A DNA stretch of 64,000 nt, taken from NCBI GenBank assembly GCA_947307415.1, contig CAMZJA010000008.1, positions 1-64,000 on the forward strand. Direction: 5' to 3'. This DNA comes from an uncultured Bacteroidales bacterium (GTDB taxonomy: Bacteria; Bacteroidota; Bacteroidia; Bacteroidales; F082). The notes under the pieces were generated by a model. The model had not been told where the DNA came from, did not search any database, and saw nothing but the letters and a program-made list of their open reading frames with translations. This document shows, piece by piece, positions 1 to 8,230 of this stretch. The position numbers and the translations under genes were made by a program. Position 1 is the stretch's first letter; the number at the start of each line of letters is the position of its first letter.

Positions 1-10
1 ATTAATTGAA

Positions 11-1150
11 ATGGATTTTAGCTATTCAAAGACAGAAGAATTGTTCCTGCAGATGATCAGATCGTTTGCGGAGAACGAGGTCAAGCCTTTGGCAGCCGAA
101 GTTGACGAGACAGAACGTTTCCCAATGGAAACCGTCAAGAAGATGGCGAAATTAGGTTTGATGGGCATCCCGGTACCACGCCAGTACGGCGGCGCCGGCG
201 GATCAGTGCAGATGTACATCATGGCTGTTGAGGAGCTCTCAAGAGTGTGCGCCACCACAGGCGTTATCCTCTCGGCTCACACATCATTGTGCATGGCACC
301 TATCCTCGAAAACGGAACAGAGGAACAGAAGATGAAATATTTGCCTAAGCTCGCATCAGGCGAATGGATCGGCGCTTTCGGTCTCACCGAGCCTAACGCC
401 GGTACCGACGCCGCTATGCAACAGACAATGGCTGTTGACGCTGGCGACAAATACATCCTCAACGGAACAAAGATTTTCATCACCAACGCAGCTTACGCCG
501 ACGTGTTCATCGTCATGGCGATGACCGACAAGAGCAAAGGCACCAAGGGCATCTCGGCATTCATCGTCGAGAAAGGCTTCAAGGGCTTCAGCATCGGTAA
601 GAAAGAGTTGAAGATGGGTATCCGCGGCAGCGCGACCTGCGAGTTGATTTTCGAAAACTGCGAAGTGCCGAAGGAAAACCTCCTCGGACCTCTCGGAAAA
701 GGCTTCAACATCGCTATGAAGACCCTCGACGGCGGTCGTATCGGTATCGCTTCACAGGCTCTCGGCATCGCTCAAGGCGCTATGGATGAGACAGTGAAAT
801 ACACCAAGGAACGTAAGCAGTTCGGCAAGGCTATCGCCCAGTTCCAGAACACACAGTTCCAGATGGCCGACCTCAAGACAAAGGTCGAGGCAGCCCGTTT
901 GCTCGTCAGAAGCGCAGCTTGGAAGAAAGACAAAGGTCTCCCATACTCAGCAGATGCAGCAATGGCAAAACTCTTCGCAGCTGAGACAGCAATGGAAGTG
1001 ACTACAAAGGCAGTCCAGTTCCACGGCGGCTACGGCTACACACGTGAATATCCGGTCGAGCGCATGATGCGTGACGCCAAGATTACCGAGATCTACGAAG
1101 GTACATCAGAGGTTCAGAGAATGGTTATCGCCGGTCATTTATTTAAATAG
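11..1150 (+). CDS. acyl-CoA dehydrogenase (short-chain/butyryl-CoA type)
   Basis: This 379-residue flavoprotein should oxidise an acyl-CoA, or reduce the enoyl-CoA, using FAD and the electron-transfer flavoprotein encoded just downstream. The FAD/substrate motif AFGLTEPNAGTDA is near residue 125. The C-terminal YEGTSEVQR places the catalytic base glutamate at about residue 363, the position used by short-chain and butyryl-CoA dehydrogenases. Length is normal for the family. It is followed 12 bases later by etfB with a strong ribosome-binding site, so the three genes form one operon. Exact chain-length specificity cannot be read from the sequence; butyryl-CoA dehydrogenase is the best inference because of its Etf partners. 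Confidence 0.93.
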   Translation: MDFSYSKTEELFLQMIRSFAENEVKPLAAEVDETERFPMETVKKMAKLGLMGIPVPRQYGGAGGSVQMYIMAVEELSRVCATTGVILSAHTSLCMAPILENGTEEQKMKYLPKLASGEWIGAFGLTEPNAGTDAAMQQTMAVDAGDKYILNGTKIFITNAAYADVFIVMAMTDKSKGTKGISAFIVEKGFKGFSIGKKELKMGIRGSATCELIFENCEVPKENLLGPLGKGFNIAMKTLDGGRIGIASQALGIAQGAMDETVKYTKERKQFGKAIAQFQNTQFQMADLKTKVEAARLLVRSAAWKKDKGLPYSADAAMAKLFAAETAMEVTTKAVQFHGGYGYTREYPVERMMRDAKITEIYEGTSEVQRMVIAGHLFK

Positions 1151-1162
1151 GAGGGAAGGATT

Positions 1163-1945
1163 ATGAATATTATAGTTTGTATTAAGCAAGTACCTGATAC
1201 TACCGAAATCAAAATCGATCCGGTAAAGAATACTCTTATCCGTGAAGGCGTTCCGAGCATCATGAACCCTGACGACAAGGGCGGTCTCGAACTCGCACTC
1301 CAGATGAAAGACAAATACGGCGCTAACGTCACAGTTATCACCATGGGACCTCCGCAAGCCGACCTCATCCTGAGAGAAGCTTTCGCTATGGGCGTTGACA
1401 GAGCTATCTTGTTGAGCGACAGAAAGTTCGCTGGTGCTGATACTCTTGCGACATCATACGCATTGGCAGGCGCCATCAAGACTTTGGACTATGACCTCAT
1501 CATCGCCGGCCGTCAGGCTATCGACGGTGACACAGCACAGGTCGGTCCTGAGATGGCTGAACACCTCGGATTACCGCAGGTTTCATACGTCATCGACGCT
1601 GAACGCGAAAAGAACGGCAACTTCATCGTGAAGAAAGAAAACGAAGACAGCGTACAGACTCTCGAAGTCGAAGGCAAGTGCGTCCTCACAGTGTTGGCAT
1701 CAGCATTCGAGGCACGTTACATGACAGTCGCTGGCATCGTCGACGCTTACGACAAAGAAGTTGAAGTTTGGGGCGCCGACAAACTCGATGTCGACGAGAA
1801 CAAACTCGGCTTGAAAGGCTCACCGACAAAGGTGTGGCAGTCATTCCCTAAACAGCTCAAGGCACCGGGCGAGGTGTTTGAAGTGAGCGAGGAAGAAGCA
1901 GTCGAACTCATTGTTAAGAAATTGAAAGAGAAACATTTAATCTAA
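1163..1945 (+). CDS. etfB: electron transfer flavoprotein beta subunit
   Basis: This 260-residue protein is the small subunit of the electron transfer flavoprotein that exchanges electrons with the upstream acyl-CoA dehydrogenase. Family signatures seen include MNIIVCIKQVPDT at the N-terminus, VITMGPPQAD, and the nucleotide-binding AGRQAIDGDTAQVGPE. The GRQAIDGDTAQVGPEMAEHL region and overall length resemble EtfB of electron-bifurcating Bcd-Etf complexes such as those of Acidaminococcus and clostridia, where this subunit binds the bifurcating FAD; that assignment is by recalled similarity. The start is supported by an AGGAGG-like site (1150-1155), unusually strong for this genome. Confidence 0.93.
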   Translation: MNIIVCIKQVPDTTEIKIDPVKNTLIREGVPSIMNPDDKGGLELALQMKDKYGANVTVITMGPPQADLILREAFAMGVDRAILLSDRKFAGADTLATSYALAGAIKTLDYDLIIAGRQAIDGDTAQVGPEMAEHLGLPQVSYVIDAEREKNGNFIVKKENEDSVQTLEVEGKCVLTVLASAFEARYMTVAGIVDAYDKEVEVWGADKLDVDENKLGLKGSPTKVWQSFPKQLKAPGEVFEVSEEEAVELIVKKLKEKHLI

Positions 1946-1956
1946 AAGTAAGAGTT

Positions 1957-2976
1957 ATGGATATCAAAGATTATAAAAACGTTTATGTGTTCGCAGAACA
2001 GCGCGGTGGTACAATCCAATCCGTAGCTTACGAACTTTTAGGTAAAGCACGCGACCTCGCTGACGCTCTCGGCGAGAAAGTCGTTGCAATGTTACTTGGT
2101 CACAATGTGAAAGATCAGGCTCAGAGCCTCATCGAGATGGGTGCTGACGAAGTGCTCGTCGCCGACTGCCCTGAACTCAAGGATTACTTAACAGAACAGT
2201 ACTCACAGGTTGTGTATCAGATGATTACAGCCGGTTGCCCAAGCATCGTCCTTTACGGTGCAACAACCATCGGCCGTGACCTCGCACCACGTATCGCTTC
2301 ACGTTTGAAGACAGGTCTGACAGCAGACTGCACCAAGCTTGAAATCGGTATCGTCGAGGAAACAGGCGAGAAGCAGTTCCGCTCGACACGTCCTGCATTC
2401 GGTGGCAACCTGATGGCGACCATTCTTTGCCCTAACACACGTCCACAGATGTCGACAGTGCGTCCTGGCGTGATGCAGAAACGCGTCCGCGAGGCTGGCC
2501 GTAAAGGCACCATCACGATGTTTGCTCCTAAGTTCGACACAAGCAAGTTCAAAGTGAAAGTCATTGAGACCAAGATGAACTGCAAGTGCGCTGACGACAT
2601 CGCCGATGCCAAGATTTTGGTATCTGGTGGCCGTGGCGTTCACGACAAGGAAGGTTTCAACAAGCTTCAGGCTTTGGCCGATGTCCTTGGCGGCATGGTG
2701 TCATCATCACGTGCCATGGTCGACGCAGGCATCATGGATCACTGCTTCCAGGTTGGTCAGACAGGTAAGACAGTGCGTCCGGCCCTTTACATGGCATGCG
2801 GTATCTCCGGCGCTATCCAGCACCTCGCAGGTATGGAAGAGTCAGACTTCATCATCGCCATCAACAAGGATAAATACGCGCCTATCTTCTCAGCCGCTGA
2901 CCTCGGCATCGTCGGTGACCTCCACAAGATCGTCCCGATGCTGACAGAACGTCTGAAGAAAGAAGTGGAGAAATAA
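1957..2976 (+). CDS. etfA: electron transfer flavoprotein alpha subunit
   Basis: This 339-residue protein is the large Etf subunit. The N-terminal half is the alpha/beta domain that pairs with EtfB. The C-terminal FAD domain shows SGGRGV near residue 222, SSRAMVDAG, QVGQTGKTVRPALYMACGISGAIQH and the late AINKDKYAPIF motif, all standard for EtfA. The stretch TRPAFGGNLMATI followed by RPQMSTVRPGVM matches the bifurcating EtfA group as I recall it. It ends the acd-etfB-etfA operon; a palindrome and a clear intrinsic terminator follow. Confidence 0.93.
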   Translation: MDIKDYKNVYVFAEQRGGTIQSVAYELLGKARDLADALGEKVVAMLLGHNVKDQAQSLIEMGADEVLVADCPELKDYLTEQYSQVVYQMITAGCPSIVLYGATTIGRDLAPRIASRLKTGLTADCTKLEIGIVEETGEKQFRSTRPAFGGNLMATILCPNTRPQMSTVRPGVMQKRVREAGRKGTITMFAPKFDTSKFKVKVIETKMNCKCADDIADAKILVSGGRGVHDKEGFNKLQALADVLGGMVSSSRAMVDAGIMDHCFQVGQTGKTVRPALYMACGISGAIQHLAGMEESDFIIAINKDKYAPIFSAADLGIVGDLHKIVPMLTERLKKEVEK

Positions 2977-2983
2977 TCCTGTA

Positions 2984-3005
2984 GAGACGTTTCCTGAAAC
3001 GTCTC
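2984..3005. repeat. short palindrome GAGACGTTT-CCTG-AAACGTCTC
   Basis: Nine-base perfect arms separated by four bases lie eight bases after the etfA stop codon. The GTAGAGACGTTTC word recurs widely as an interspersed palindrome in many bacterial genomes, from general knowledge. It could act as an mRNA 3' stem, since a T-rich terminator hairpin follows about 12 bases later. Confidence 0.5.
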
Positions 3006-3016
3006 ATTGACATTTC

Positions 3017-3054
3017 AAAATCCCCGATAGATATATTTCCGTCGGGGATTTTTA
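3017..3054 (+). terminator. intrinsic terminator after etfA
   Basis: The arms ATCCCCGA and TCGGGGAT are fully complementary and the right arm is followed by TTTTATATTTTTTT. It separates the acd-etfBA operon from the SRP RNA promoter. Confidence 0.85.
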
Positions 3055-3073
3055 TATTTTTTTCCAAAATATC

Positions 3074-3102
3074 TTGCACAATTAAATTTTTTCGTATCTT
3101 TG
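3074..3102 (+). promoter_or_regulatory. promoter of the SRP RNA gene
   Basis: A TTG word at 3074-3076 and TATCTTTG at 3095-3102 match the Bacteroidota -33 (TTTG/TTG) and -7 (TAnnTTTG) consensus, with 18 bases between them, and lie just before the folded RNA. Confidence 0.65.
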
Positions 3103-3105
3103 CAG

Positions 3106-3205
3106 CGGGTAAGTCTTATACGACCAGCTCCTGTCGAACTCCCCCAGGGCCGGAAGGCAGCAAGGGTAGATGGTTGAGCGGTGCGATATAAGTAGCTTAC
3201 CTTTT
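3106..3205 (+). ncRNA. ffs: signal recognition particle RNA, small bacterial 4.5S type
   Basis: This RNA binds Ffh and guides ribosome-nascent chain complexes to the membrane. The invariant apical region is present around 3142-3164: CCAGGGCCGGAAGGCAGCAAGGG, with the GGAA tetraloop and the asymmetric AGCA-type loop. The 5' GGTAAG-TCTTAT pairs with the 3' ATAAG-TAG-CTTACC, giving one long hairpin of about 100 nucleotides. A T-run (3202-3208) directly follows the closing stem and serves as the terminator; the next gene begins inside or just after it. Confidence 0.93.
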
Positions 3206-3215
3206 TTTGTATGAA

Positions 3216-3683
3216 ATGATTTTTAACCCGACATACACAGGTAAACAGTACTGGACGACAATCATTATCGCTGGATTGTTGCTAAGTATTTTATTATCAT
3301 TAACTTACATTATTTTCTACGAACGCCTCTATGTCGAATATTCCTACCTCTTTTCAATAATTTACCTTATCCCATTCGTCATCCAAAGCATCACCTTGGC
3401 ATTCTTCAAAAACAAATTCGTATGGAGCGAATTCTCCTACGGACAAGCTTTTCTGATGAGTCTCATGACTGGAATCATAGGCGCGATAGTGTTCAGCGGC
3501 GTAATTTACTTGCTTTACGCATATATCGGAATGGAAAGCAGGATTGAGCTTTATGAAAATGGACGACAGATGCGCGAACTTTTCTCGCCAAAAGCCACCG
3601 CCATCTCCATGTTGATAATAAATATCATTTTATCACTCGTTTATTCACTGATTATTAGTATCTTTGCACGTAAAAAAGATTGA
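3216..3683 (+). CDS. DUF4199-type membrane protein
   Basis: I chose the ATG at 3216 (155 residues); an upstream TTG at 3207 would lie in the T-run that terminates the SRP RNA. The protein has four hydrophobic segments at about residues 12-36, 40-60, 76-104 and 127-150, and fits the Bacteroidota family DUF4199, whose function is unknown. It ends one base before the glycosyltransferase start, the pairing commonly seen for this family, so a role with that envelope enzyme is inferred. Confidence 0.72.
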   Translation: MIFNPTYTGKQYWTTIIIAGLLLSILLSLTYIIFYERLYVEYSYLFSIIYLIPFVIQSITLAFFKNKFVWSEFSYGQAFLMSLMTGIIGAIVFSGVIYLLYAYIGMESRIELYENGRQMRELFSPKATAISMLIINIILSLVYSLIISIFARKKD

Positions 3684-3684
3684 A

Positions 3685-4620
3685 ATGGATATATCTGTCA
3701 TCATACCTTTATTAAATGAAGAGGAATCACTTCCGGAACTCGAAGCTTGGATTCGTCGCGTCATGACCGAAAACAACTATTCTTACGAGATAGTGTTTGT
3801 CGACGACGGCAGCACCGACGGATCATGGCACTGCATCCAGAAACTGAAGGAGAACAATCCTAATATTAAAGGTATTCGCTTCCGCCGCAACTATGGTAAA
3901 TCGGCAGCTCTCAACGAAGGCTTCAAAATCGTCGAAGGCGATGTCGTAATCACCATGGATGCCGACCTACAAGACAGCCCAGACGAGATCCCGGAACTTT
4001 ACAATATGATTGAAAAAGACGGCTACGACCTCGTAAGTGGCTGGAAGAAAGTGCGTTACGACTCAAAGATGATGAAAAACATCCCATCGAAGTTCTACAA
4101 CTGGTCGACACGCCGCATGACAGGTATCAAACTACACGACTTCAACTGCGGACTCAAGGCTTACCGCAACGAAGTGGTGAAAAGTATCGAGATTTACGGC
4201 GAGATGCACCGTTACATCCCAGTCATCGCTAAAGCTGCAGGATTCACACACATAGGGGAGAAGGTGGTGCATCATCAGAAACGCAAATATGGCACCTCCA
4301 AGTTTGGAATGAGCCGTTTTGTGAGAGGCTACCTCGACTTGCTCACCATCTCGTTCATATCAAAATTCGGCAAACGCCCAATGCACCTCTTCGGAGGCCT
4401 CGGCAGCCTGACGTTCCTAGCCGGTTTCATCATGAGCGTCATCCTCGTGGTCAAGAAATATGCTTTCCATGCCTACGGAATGACCAACCGTCCGTTGTTC
4501 TACCTCGCATTGCTCTGCATGGTTGTCGGCACACAACTGTTCCTCACGGGATTCTTAGCCGAGCTCGTGCAGTCGTCATCACCAAAACAGAAAATCTACG
4601 GAATCGCTGAACGTATATAA
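3685..4620 (+). CDS. family 2 glycosyltransferase (DPM1/GtrB/ArnC-like), membrane-anchored
   Basis: The 311-residue product begins MDISVIIPLLNEEESLPEL, the GT2 nucleotide-sugar start. FVDDGSTDGS and the metal-binding MDADLQDSPDEI (DxD-like) are present, then RKYGTSKFG, typical of polyprenyl-phosphate glycosyltransferases of the DPM1/GtrB group. Two C-terminal membrane spans lie at about residues 230-255 and 270-295. It probably transfers a sugar from a nucleotide donor to undecaprenyl phosphate at the inner face of the inner membrane. The start ATG follows the DUF4199 stop by one base. The sugar is unknown. Confidence 0.88.
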   Translation: MDISVIIPLLNEEESLPELEAWIRRVMTENNYSYEIVFVDDGSTDGSWHCIQKLKENNPNIKGIRFRRNYGKSAALNEGFKIVEGDVVITMDADLQDSPDEIPELYNMIEKDGYDLVSGWKKVRYDSKMMKNIPSKFYNWSTRRMTGIKLHDFNCGLKAYRNEVVKSIEIYGEMHRYIPVIAKAAGFTHIGEKVVHHQKRKYGTSKFGMSRFVRGYLDLLTISFISKFGKRPMHLFGGLGSLTFLAGFIMSVILVVKKYAFHAYGMTNRPLFYLALLCMVVGTQLFLTGFLAELVQSSSPKQKIYGIAERI

Positions 4621-4704
4621 CGTCATTTCGACTGAAGCGAAGCGAAACGGAGAAATCTCATACTATTAACAGTTGGAGATTTCTCGACTACGCTCGAAAT
4701 GACG
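4621..4704. repeat. 84-bp palindromic interspersed repeat (GTCATTTCGA family), intergenic copy
   Basis: The left arm CGTCATTTCGACTGAAGCGA... and the right arm ...GACTACGCTCGAAATGACG are inverted copies around a short spacer. The repeat starts directly after the TAA of the glycosyltransferase and ends eight bases before the stop codon of the convergent gene at 4712. Related copies are at 39758, 41947, 46728, 47640 and 58570 in this window. Long complementary arms could act as a bidirectional terminator or mRNA-end stabiliser. Confidence 0.85.
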
Positions 4705-4711
4705 GTGTGAT

Positions 4712-5122
4712 TCAGTATCTGTCATAAGGATCGTCATAAGGCTCGTCGAAGCCTTCATCCTCATAATATTCTTCCTCGTCTTCACCGAAGATGTCTTCTT
4801 CATCTTCTGCAAACATGTTTTCACCTTCCTCCCAGTCAAAATCCTCCTCAAGCTTGCTCTCATCAAACTCGTCGATGTCGTTCATATCGTTCATGAAGTC
4901 ACGCAATTCCTCGTCACTCATCTCATCGAGGTTGGCTGTCAACAACTTATTGTCGCGCGACGATGCTCTTAACTCCTTCAAGACGTCAGGCGCAATGTAG
5001 AAATCATCGATGTTTTCCTGACAATATTTGATATATTTCGGGTCTTTTTCAAATACTTCCGCTAATGTTTCACCCTCATATTTTCCAAAAGTGAAAATAG
5101 AATCAATGTCGTAAAATTTCAT
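4712..5122 (-). CDS. acidic protein with exonuclease-X C-terminal-like domain
   Basis: The 136-residue product has an N-terminal segment, FTFGKYEGETLAEVFEKDPK, matching the small FGKYKGKTLxEVxxxDPxYL domain found at the C-terminus of DnaQ/exonuclease X-like proteins and as stand-alone proteins. From about residue 65 on it is extremely acidic, with repeated EDEED and EEEYYEDE runs, and is probably disordered. The function is unknown; nucleic-acid or protein binding is inferred from the domain only. A TACTTTTG -7 promoter word lies on the minus strand at 5145-5152. Confidence 0.75.
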   Translation of the reverse strand: MKFYDIDSIFTFGKYEGETLAEVFEKDPKYIKYCQENIDDFYIAPDVLKELRASSRDNKLLTANLDEMSDEELRDFMNDMNDIDEFDESKLEEDFDWEEGENMFAEDEEDIFGEDEEEYYEDEGFDEPYDDPYDRY

Positions 5123-5184
5123 ATCTTAACAAATTTTTGATTTACAAAAGTATTAAATTTTCTTAACACAAGCAAGAAAAATAA

Positions 5185-5553
5185 CTATTTTTTAAAAATA
5201 AAGTAAACAGCGAGTATAAGGAATCCGAATCCAATGAGATGATTCCAGTTAAACTCACCCATTTTGAATACTTTGATACTGATAATCATGAAGATAATCA
5301 AGCTAACAGCTTCTTGAATAACCTTAAGTTGCACCAAGGTAAATGGTCCGCCGTTAACAATCGAGCCCATTCTGTTGGCAGGAATCATGAACGAATACTC
5401 AAAAAAAGCCACGCCCCAACTTGCTAAAATGACAAGAATCAAAGGCCAGTCTTTCATAACACCCATTTCGCTAAGCTTAATATTGCCATACCATGCGAAT
5501 GTCATGAATACATTGGAAACCATGAGCATCAAAATAGTGTAAAGTCCCTTCAT
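5185..5553 (-). CDS. DMT-type small membrane protein (DUF486)
   Basis: The 122-residue product has four predicted membrane helices (about residues 1-22, 36-56, 74-95, 101-121) and the DUF486 pattern TFAWYGNIK near the start and FEYSFMIPANRMG in the middle. The family is related to the EmrE/DMT half-size transporters, but no substrate is known. It is divergent from gmhA and stands as a single gene. Confidence 0.8.
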   Translation of the reverse strand: MKGLYTILMLMVSNVFMTFAWYGNIKLSEMGVMKDWPLILVILASWGVAFFEYSFMIPANRMGSIVNGGPFTLVQLKVIQEAVSLIIFMIISIKVFKMGEFNWNHLIGFGFLILAVYFIFKK

Positions 5554-5591
5554 TTTTTCAAAATTTGCCGCAAAATTCGGAATTTTTTATT

Positions 5592-5599
5592 TATCTTTG
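5592..5599 (+). promoter_or_regulatory. -7 promoter element for gmhA-gmhB
   Basis: TATCTTTG followed by C matches the Bacteroidota TAnnTTTG word, 16 bases before the gmhA ATG. Confidence 0.55.
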
Positions 5600-5615
5600 C
5601 AAAAATATTTAAAAA

Positions 5616-6191
5616 ATGATTTCTATTGAAAATATCATAAAAGATTCAATTGATGTTAAGCAATTGATTCTCAAAGATAAAGAACTGGTCAAAAGAATCA
5701 ATGACGCTGCTTCGGTTTGCATTGAATCGCTGAAAAACGGCGGTAAGATTCATTTCTGCGGTAATGGCGGAAGCGCTGCCGATGCGCAACATCTCGCTGC
5801 CGAGCTTAGTGGACGTTTTTACTACGACCGTCCACCGCTCAATGCTGAGGCTTTGCACGTGAACACAAGCTATCTCACAGCTGTCGCGAACGATTATTCT
5901 TATGATATGATTTATGCAAGAATATTGCAGGCATCAGCGAAAAAAGGTGATGTCATCATAGGCATCAGCACCTCGGGAAACTCAACTAACATATTGAAAG
6001 CCATTGAGGTTGCAAAAGAAATCGGGGTTAAAACCATTGGAATGACAGGGGAGACCGGCGGCAAAATGGCCGACGTATGCGATATTATGCTCAATGTGCC
6101 AAGCAAATGCACGCCTCGTATTCAGGAATCTCACATTATGATAGGCCATATCATCTGCGAAATCATCGAAGCTACAATTTTCCCAAGATAA
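5616..6191 (+). CDS. gmhA: sedoheptulose-7-phosphate isomerase (SIS domain)
   Basis: GmhA converts sedoheptulose 7-phosphate to D-glycero-D-manno-heptose 7-phosphate, the first step to ADP-heptose for lipopolysaccharide or S-layer glycans. The 191-residue product carries HFCGNGGSAADAQHLAAELSGRF (residues about 46-69), the classic GmhA signature, and the SIS phosphosugar loop ISTSGNST near residue 116. It is separated from gmhB by one base, so both steps are co-expressed. A kinase/adenylyltransferase (hldE) is not in the window. Confidence 0.9.
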   Translation: MISIENIIKDSIDVKQLILKDKELVKRINDAASVCIESLKNGGKIHFCGNGGSAADAQHLAAELSGRFYYDRPPLNAEALHVNTSYLTAVANDYSYDMIYARILQASAKKGDVIIGISTSGNSTNILKAIEVAKEIGVKTIGMTGETGGKMADVCDIMLNVPSKCTPRIQESHIMIGHIICEIIEATIFPR

Positions 6192-6192
6192 G

Positions 6193-6705
6193 ATGGATTG
6201 GAAAAACAAAATTGACAAAACCTGGACCTTATTCCTTGATCGCGACGGCGTCATCAACGTGCGTCTCATCGACGATTATGTCAAGAATATCAACGAGTTC
6301 AAGTTTTTGCCAGGTGTTTTGGAAGCATTTAAGATATTTGCTGAGAAATTCGGTCGCATCGTCATAGTAACCAACCAACAAGGTGTCGGAAAAGGCCTGA
6401 TGACTCTTCAGGATGTCGATTCGATCCATGATTTTATGAAGAAAGAGATTGAAGCTCAAAAGGGTAGGATAGATGCTATTTACGTCTGCCCACAGCTGAA
6501 ATCCGACCCGAATAATTTCCGCAAGCCAAGTCCGAGAATGGCTTACATGGCGCAACACGATTTCCCTGAAATCAATCTTGAGAAATCTATTATGATAGGT
6601 GATTCTAACTCCGATATCGAGTTCGGCCGCAATGCCGGGATGTACACTATATTAATAGGTGACGAATTCGAATCGCTTTTTGAGTTCGCAAAAACATTAA
6701 AGTAA
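6193..6705 (+). CDS. gmhB: D-glycero-D-manno-heptose 1,7-bisphosphate 7-phosphatase (HAD superfamily)
   Basis: GmhB removes the 7-phosphate of the heptose bisphosphate. HAD motif I is FLDRDGVIN at about residues 14-22, motif II is VTNQQGVGKG near residue 59, and motif IV is MIGDSNSDIEFGRNAGM near residue 134. The 170-residue length fits the short HAD-IIIA subclass; the usual histidinol-phosphatase relative is excluded by the adjacent gmhA. Zinc-binding cysteines typical of E. coli GmhB are mostly absent (only one Cys, in YVCPQ), a variation known in the family. Confidence 0.85.
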   Translation: MDWKNKIDKTWTLFLDRDGVINVRLIDDYVKNINEFKFLPGVLEAFKIFAEKFGRIVIVTNQQGVGKGLMTLQDVDSIHDFMKKEIEAQKGRIDAIYVCPQLKSDPNNFRKPSPRMAYMAQHDFPEINLEKSIMIGDSNSDIEFGRNAGMYTILIGDEFESLFEFAKTLK

Positions 6706-6748
6706 TACTTTATATAAAGTAGTTTAATTTATTTATAACCAATAATAT

Positions 6749-8230
6749 ATGTCGACGTTAATATTAACGGTTTTTATCATTTACACGGTGTTGATTCTCG
6801 CCATCGCGCACTTCACTTCGCGCAAGTCGACAAACGAGACATTTTTCACCGGAAACCGTAAATCGCCTTGGTTTGTGGTGGCTTACGGCATGATCGGCGC
6901 ATCGCTTTCCGGCGTCACTTTCATGTCGGTGCCAGGCAACGTCTACACCAGCCAGTTCACGTATTTCGGCATCGTCCTCGGCTATATCATCGGTTATGCG
7001 GTTATCGCGTTGATTCTCTTGCCTTTATACTACAAACTCAACCTTACATCCATTTATTCCTACCTCGAGATGCGCTTCGGCAAACATTCCGAAAAGACCG
7101 GTGCGGCCTTCTTTATCTTGTCGCGTCTGTTAGGTTCCGCATTGCGTATGTATTTGGTTGTCTTTGTATTATATGAGTTTGTGTTCAAGGCTTGGGGCAT
7201 CCCATTCTGGGTTCCGGCAGTCATTTTCATAGCGTTAATTCTGGTTTACACCTTCAAAGGCGGCATTAAAACCGTTGTGTGGACCGACACTTTGCAGACC
7301 ACATTCCTGCTTCTGGCGGCAATAATCACTGTAGTCTGCATCTTAAAAGAGCTAAACATCTCGATTCCCGACCTGTTGAAAGCGTCGTCGGAACAAGGTT
7401 ACACCAAACTGTTTGAAACCGACCCGAATCACAGTCGTTTCTGGCTGAAACAGATATTAAGCGGCGCGTTTATCACCATTGTCATGACGGGCCTCGACCA
7501 GGATATGATGCAGAAAAACATGACGTGCAAAAGTCTCCGCGACGCCCAAAAAAACGTGATGACATCGAGCATTCTGTTTATTTTCGTGAATATCATATTC
7601 CTTTGCCTTGGCGCATCACTCATTTATTATGCGCAACGCACTGGTTTCCAATTGCCTGTAAACGAGAGTGGAGTAGTGGTCAACGACAAAATCTTCCCTT
7701 CGGTAGCGTTCTCGTTCAGCAAGTTCACAAGCATAGTGTTTGTGATCGGACTCGTAGCCGCAGGTTATTCATCGGCAGATGGCACTTTGACGGCATTGAC
7801 GACCACATTCTGCTACAACTTCCTTGATTTTGGCAACAAAACCGATCTCCCGGAAGAGCAAAAAATCAAGACAAGAAAACGTATTCACGTGGCATTTGCT
7901 ATCGTTTATCTCCTGGTAATCATAGCGTTCCGTCCGTTCCACAACCAATCGTTGATTGACAAAGTTTTTGAGATAGCCGGATACACCTATGGACCGCTGC
8001 TGGGACTTTATTCATTTGGACTTTTCATCAAAAATCGTAAGCCTGTCGACAAATTTGTGCCATACATCGCAATAGCGTCACCAATTTTGAGTTATATATT
8101 AAACATGTATTCGACCCAGCTGTTCAATGGCTATAAATTTGGTTTTGAAATATTGATTATCAATGGCTTAATAACATTTACGGCCTTGTTGATCACATCA
8201 CACGCATCAAATAAAACATCAAAAATATGA
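6749..8230 (+). CDS. sodium:solute symporter (SSS family)
   Basis: This 493-residue inner-membrane transporter has about 13 hydrophobic segments across its length. The N-terminal pattern FFTGNRKSPWFVVAYGMIGASLSGVTFMSVPG is the SSS signature of transmembrane helices 1-2, including the sodium-site serine/threonine region, and GYSSADGTLTALTTTF near residue 335 is the helix 8 motif. The substrate cannot be told; sialic acid, sugars or amino acids are all carried by relatives. Its stop overlaps the next gene's ATG by four bases. Confidence 0.87.
   Translation: MSTLILTVFIIYTVLILAIAHFTSRKSTNETFFTGNRKSPWFVVAYGMIGASLSGVTFMSVPGNVYTSQFTYFGIVLGYIIGYAVIALILLPLYYKLNLTSIYSYLEMRFGKHSEKTGAAFFILSRLLGSALRMYLVVFVLYEFVFKAWGIPFWVPAVIFIALILVYTFKGGIKTVVWTDTLQTTFLLLAAIITVVCILKELNISIPDLLKASSEQGYTKLFETDPNHSRFWLKQILSGAFITIVMTGLDQDMMQKNMTCKSLRDAQKNVMTSSILFIFVNIIFLCLGASLIYYAQRTGFQLPVNESGVVVNDKIFPSVAFSFSKFTSIVFVIGLVAAGYSSADGTLTALTTTFCYNFLDFGNKTDLPEEQKIKTRKRIHVAFAIVYLLVIIAFRPFHNQSLIDKVFEIAGYTYGPLLGLYSFGLFIKNRKPVDKFVPYIAIASPILSYILNMYSTQLFNGYKFGFEILIINGLITFTALLITSHASNKTSKI

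Noticed and set aside
4621-4704. Intergenic palindrome considered as an insertion sequence or MITE with target duplication
   Set aside because: No flanking target-site duplication or transposase ends were found; it fits a REP/palindromic-element family.
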